Source of the DNA: Paramecium pentaurelia
Taxonomy: Eukaryota; Ciliophora; Oligohymenophorea; Peniculida; Parameciidae
Direction of reading: 5' to 3'
Assembly: GCA_905183005.1 (NCBI GenBank)
Contig: CAJJDO010000015.1
Span: forward strand, 136,587 to 200,586
Length of the DNA: 64,000 bases
Positions 59,838 to 64,000 of the stretch are shown here, piece after piece. A program made the translations under genes and the position numbers. The notes beneath the pieces are model-generated. The model made no database searches and was not told the DNA's origin. It worked only from the letters and a program-made list of their open reading frames with translations. The number at the start of each line of letters is the position of its first letter. Positions within the stretch are counted from its first letter, which is position 1.

Positions 59838-61492
59838 TCAATATAAGGCACCAAATATTTGAATTATTCCCAATATTGCACCTGCCACTCCAAAAAATAA
59901 TACTGTTCCATTTATTATTTCTATATATAACTTCTATCTCCCAAAAACTTTCTTATATAAATAATATGGCATAACAAATCCCAAATATACAGATGGGATA
60001 CATCCAAGTAAGGAGATTATTGTACTAAAATTAGTTAAATAATATCCACCAAACTAATAAATTTATTGATATATTATACCACACATCCTGATATATATAA
60101 AATACGAATTCCCAATTTAAACCATATACTCAAACTAGGTTTAACATCTGATTTCTTAAAGTCAAATGGTAATTCTTCCATCAATCTAATACAAACAACA
60201 TTTTATAATAAAATTGTTTAAATCATTGATAAAACATACATCATTTACAATGCATAAAAGGCATTTTGAATACCTAATCCTATATCTGAAACCACATTCA
60301 ACAAATTTGATGTTATTAATTCTTATGTAGATTCTCCAAATGCCAAATATCCACATACTCCAAATAATGTATAAATTACACAGCAAATTAACATAGATGA
60401 TGCTAAATTCTTTCTAAATCTTTCTGGATGTTTCATTTCTTCTCTAATTTCTGTAATTATACCATTAATATCATATGAATAAAGTGTAACACCAAAAAAG
60501 AAGGGAAGTTCACTGAATTTAATTCCATAATATACAGTAGGATTATTCTCTGTTGATCCAGAATTCTTTATTTAATATAGACAAACACAAGAAAAGAAGT
60601 ACATTACAATGAATACCAAATAAGAACCTATATTTGTTGTTTATTTTAGAGTTTCCATTCTTGTTATAAAAGAAAATATCATTATGAAAGATATTGTACC
60701 AATTGCTAGATAAAGTGTATTCAAAGGGTTATCAGAAAAATTAGGTATTATCTAATCAAATGTTTACTTACAGAATATTAATAAACTCAAAGCTTAACCA
60801 TAAAATAATAGAATCGTCATTATTTTAGATATGATAACCAAAACTCTACCAGTTGGATCTATGACTAACATGACACCCATCATATTCATTTTTTCGAATT
60901 TAATGCTTTTTTTAGCAAGTGGATTATTAGCCTATTTCCGATATTCTTCTTCTTCTTACCTTATTTTTTTATTATCTTCATCTTCAATATCATCAATAAT
61001 GTCATCACCTATTATTTCTTCGAATTCATCTTCTTATTTACCATTTTAAGATAGAGATCTTTCAGATTATATTTATGGTAATTACTATGTTACCATCTCT
61101 ATTTCCATAACCTAAGAATTATTTTAAGCTTAAGCTTATAATTTTTCTTATTCTTCCTTCTTCTTTATTTCAGCCTTCTCTTCAATAACTCTTATCAATA
61201 ATGTCCAGGAATAATACTGGAGTAGTCCACATAGAACTAATACTAATATTCCACCTGTGAGGTACACCTTTTTAAATCCTTCAGGAAATGCTAAAACAAC
61301 TGTTCCTACTGAAACTTTCAATAATTTGCATATAGTTGACATCTGTGAAGCTTATCTTCTATAGTACTGTTTTCTTTATTTAGTCATTTTGTTATAAATA
61401 TCAACGATATTAGTTGGAAGAGGAGGTAATTTATACTTAATTTCCATTTCAATTTTATAATCTTTATTAAATTTAATACTAATTGTGATCAT
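59838..61492 (-). CDS. amino-acid/auxin permease family (SLC36/38-type) transporter
   Basis: Integral membrane amino-acid transporter. The cytosolic N-terminus is followed by TM1 with the family start QMSTICKLLKVSVGTVVLAF then PEGF (compare 'GxGILxLPxAF'), TM2 GGILVLVLCGLLQYYSW, and an unusually long charged Glu/Lys-rich insertion of about 90 residues (61190-60930). Further hydrophobic spans follow, with LPFFFGVTLYSYDINGI then IITEIREEMKHPERF (the TM6-loop signature of AAAP proteins), CCVIYTLFGVCGYLAFGE, and the last spans, ending in AGAILGIIQIFGALY before TGA 59840-59838. About 540 residues. Substrate unknown. The 5' start used is the first ATG; one of the two later Met residues could be the true start. 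Confidence 0.85.
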
Positions 61493-61964
61493 TTTAAAGA
61501 TAAAGAAAACCTTTACTTTTGATACATTATTTTTGTATTTTAATTTTAAGATGAAGTTGTATCTTAAAGGGAAGGAATTTATTATTCTTAAAACTAGATG
61601 GTAATAAAAATATTATTATTTAAGAGTGTTAATAAATAATATCAATGTCTAAGATTATAACATATATAATATATAAACTATAATATTTAATGCAATTAAA
61701 TGTATTAATTCAATTTTTAAATATATATTTCTAACAATTAGAATTTTTAGAATATCTTATTAAGTATATTTAGTTAAATAATAAAAAGTTAATATTTAAA
61801 GATCCATGAAGATTTGTTTATTCTTATTCTATATATACATATACAATTAATCAACTTAATGAAATAATTATATTTATAAATAAGAATTAATCAGTTAAAT
61901 TATTTTCTTTTATTAAGAACCTACATTCTATTTAGGGCAATCTTTAATATTATTTATTTTAAAT
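61493..61964. other. intergenic region between divergent genes
   Basis: A 472-bp spacer holding the promoters of the transporter (-) and TBCE (+). AT-rich; nothing else is recognised. Confidence 0.6.
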
Positions 61965-63799
61965 ATGAATAAGAGAATAGTATATTAAGGTGAGAAAGCT
62001 ACTGTTAAATATGAAGGTCCTTTAATGCATGAAAATAGAGGAGATGAACTTTGGTTGGGAGTCGAATGGGATTAAGCTGATAGGGGAAGACACAATGGCA
62101 CTGTTTAAGGGTACACTTATTTCAAAACAACTGGTGGAGCTAATTCTGGTAGTTTATTAAAGAAGGAAAAAGTGAGTTTTGGTAATAGATTGTGGGAAGC
62201 ATTATTTTTGAAATATTTCAAAGAAATCCCTCCATAATTATTAAAAGAAATGGAAGTGTAGGAACAAGTAAAAGATGAATTTCTTTAAGAACATTAAGAT
62301 CTTGCAAATCATTAAGATGAGAAAAGCAAAGTTATCACCCTTATAAATTAAAAATAAGTGAAAATTGAATTTGATGACACTGCATTTTTTGAAACAATGA
62401 AAAAGAGAAAAAAGATGGTTGAATTTTATGGATTTGATGAAATATATAAAAAACTTAATAATTTAGAGACTTTGTAGGAGTTATCTTTAGAGTGTTAAAA
62501 TGTAGCAACAATTGGACCATTTGGTTTTGTTGGTAGTATATTTAAAAATCTGAAAATTTTGGGTTTGGAAAATAATTTATTTCATTCTTGGCATTAAATC
62601 TTTGTTTTAGTATCATAATTACCAACATTAAGGGAATTGTCAATATCAAGTAATAAATTATAAAAACTTGAAACATTTGGAAAACAATAATTTGAAAATT
62701 AAATATTTACTTAATAACCAGATTATTTGATTTATGATTATGAATAAGGAAAACATTTAGAAATTCCAGTAGATGGTTGTGGTAAACATGTAGAAATTTT
62801 GGTTTTAATTGGAATGTAATTAACTTGGTAGGATATATCTTTAATTATTCCAGCATTTCCTAAAGTTTAATAATTATTATTGTGTAGAAATATATTAGTA
62901 GATTATGAGAATTTATAATATAGAGATACAGATTTATAAACATTAAAATTATTAAATTTAGAATAAACTGAATTAACATAATTTGAATGCATTTAAAAAT
63001 CATTTGGTAATTTACCAAATTTAGAAAGACTTATATTAAATAAAAATAATTTAAAGGATTTACCTTTGGTTACTGAATTTTAATCTCTTAAACATTTAGC
63101 TTTAGATCATAATCATTTTGCACATCCATAGTTTTTTAATAAAATAGGAAATTTATAATTAAATTCTCTATCTATTAAACATAATCCATTAGTTGATAAA
63201 TTAGGAAAATTATATGTTAGATAAAGAGCTATTGCAGAAATATCAAGTGTTTAAATCATTAATGGTAGTGAAATAACTAAATTTGAAAGAAAAGATTCTG
63301 AGATATTTTACTTAAAATCTTCATTTGAAGAATACTTTTTGTTAAAGAATGTCAAACATTATTATTATGATTATGATGATTTTATCAATTATGCTAAATC
63401 AAATCATCCTAAAGTTATTGAATTAATTAAAAAATATGGTAATCCTTATGAAATTGATCCAACTGTTAAAGGAGGATATACATAAACAAAATAATAAATT
63501 TAATAACCTTAATATTGTACAATTAAAATTATAGATCATGTTGGAAAACTAAAAGATAAACCTACACCAAAAAAATTGATGGGAAATACTGGTTTATAAC
63601 CAGTGAAAATGATGATTTCAAAATTAGTAAACATTCCTATCAAATAGATATTATTATCAATTTAAGTATATATATATATAATATAATTAAGGTAACTGAA
63701 GATGCTGAAATTGTTTAAATGGAAGGAAAAGATGTGACTTTGAATGATTTTGGTGTTTAGGATAATAGTCTCATTCATGTTAATGTCATACCAGAATGA
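61965..63799 (+). CDS. TBCE: tubulin-specific chaperone E (TBCE)
   Basis: Tubulin cofactor E, which works with TBCC, TBCD and ARL2 to assemble and disassemble alpha/beta-tubulin dimers. One 26-nt intron (63666-63691, AAG acceptor) gives 602 residues. The N-terminal CAP-Gly domain reads GDELWLGVEWDQADRGRHNG, then GANSGSLLKKEK; the GKNDG motif is GRHNG here, so the first Lys is Arg. A leucine-rich-repeat region follows (NLETLQELSLECQNV, LPNLERLILNKNNLKDLPLV, SLKHLALDHNHF). The C-terminus is a ubiquitin-like domain (CTIKIIDHVGKLKDKPTPKK, then IYxL-like strands, ending LIHVNVIPE). Domain order and length agree with TBCE. The ATG at 61965 is the first in frame. Confidence 0.92.
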
Positions 63800-63829
63800 T
63801 TATTTTATCTAATAATAAATTTATTTATT

Positions 63830-64000
63830 ATGAAATCATTTAACCCTTCAAAATAGCAATCTTAAACTATATTAGATTAATATATAAAGATGACATGAAT
63901 AAGTAATTTAGATAAAAACCATTTTGTTAATTTAATTTAACAATTCTAAGATCTCTTAGTAAATTAATAAATTATTGAAAATAGAAAGTAATGGTATTTC
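63830..64000 (+). pseudogene. start of a gene with an in-frame TGA, cut by the right edge
   Basis: From ATG 63830 the frame reads MKSFNPSKQQSQTILDQYIK, then meets a TGA near 63896. It continues open and protein-like in the same frame (NHFVNLIQQFQDLLVNQQII) to the edge. No GT lies upstream of the TGA, so no intron can remove it. It is either a sequencing error, a true short stop with downstream chance coding, or a decayed gene. Confidence 0.35.

Noticed and set aside
1..64000. tRNA, rRNA, CRISPR arrays and bacterial-type operons or promoters
   Set aside because: No cloverleaf-like or GC-rich RNA gene, no spaced direct repeats and no ribosome-binding sites were seen. The window is eukaryotic nuclear DNA.

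Overview
This window looks like macronuclear DNA of a ciliate, most probably Paramecium or a close relative. It is very AT-rich. Genes are packed on both strands with short spacers. TAA and TAG are read inside every recognisable protein as glutamine, and TGA is the only stop. Genes are split by introns of about 20-30 nt, mostly GTA...TAG. Only with those rules do conserved families read through at full length (GSK3, ATP synthase beta, DRC7, TBCE, RPA3).

Layout. 1-8.5 kb: PP2C phosphatase (-, cut by the left edge), GSK3 (-), DRC7 (+), a poly-Gln protein (-) and an FCP/SCP-type phosphatase (-). 9-20 kb: a secreted cysteine-rich repeat protein (+), a coiled-coil protein (-), a very large helical protein (+), a Cys/His-box coiled-coil protein (+) and a basic unknown protein (+). 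20-29.9 kb: a protein with a weak TraB-like core (+), RPA3 (+), a poorly resolved + gene, a USP-fold protein without recognisable catalytic Cys and His boxes (-), an unknown protein (+) and a C2H2 zinc-finger protein (-). A perfect 1063-bp tandem duplication around a single N lies here and is probably an assembly join. 30-38 kb: Cdc20/Cdh1 (+), a protein with four truncated-globin-like units (+), a RING-CH membrane protein (+), a TPR tail-anchored protein (+) and a coiled-coil protein (-). 38-43.6 kb: complete ATP synthase beta (+), a 116-N gap, a 5'-truncated second copy, a Gln-rich protein (-) and a disrupted BTB-type gene (-). 43.6-52 kb: a large TPR/coiled-coil protein (+), a class 2 lipase (+), a Tul1/FLY-type membrane RING ligase (-) and a DUSP-USP deubiquitinase (-). 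52.5-64 kb: a probable ciliary protein (+), a small membrane protein (+), a very long coiled-coil protein (+), an Atg8-like fold with a C-terminal membrane anchor (+), an amino-acid transporter (-), tubulin chaperone TBCE (+) and an interrupted partial ORF at the right edge.

There are no operons; neighbours are mostly unrelated housekeeping genes. Several do concern cilia and microtubules (DRC7, TBCE, coiled-coil proteins) or ubiquitin-type control (two USP-fold proteins, RING-CH, Tul1-like, Cdc20, Atg8-like). The most unusual items are the tetra-globin-like protein, the membrane-anchored Atg8-like protein, the USP-fold protein without catalytic residues, and a possible 15-nt intron. All translations were made by hand. 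Exon borders are given only where the frame and a conserved motif required them.
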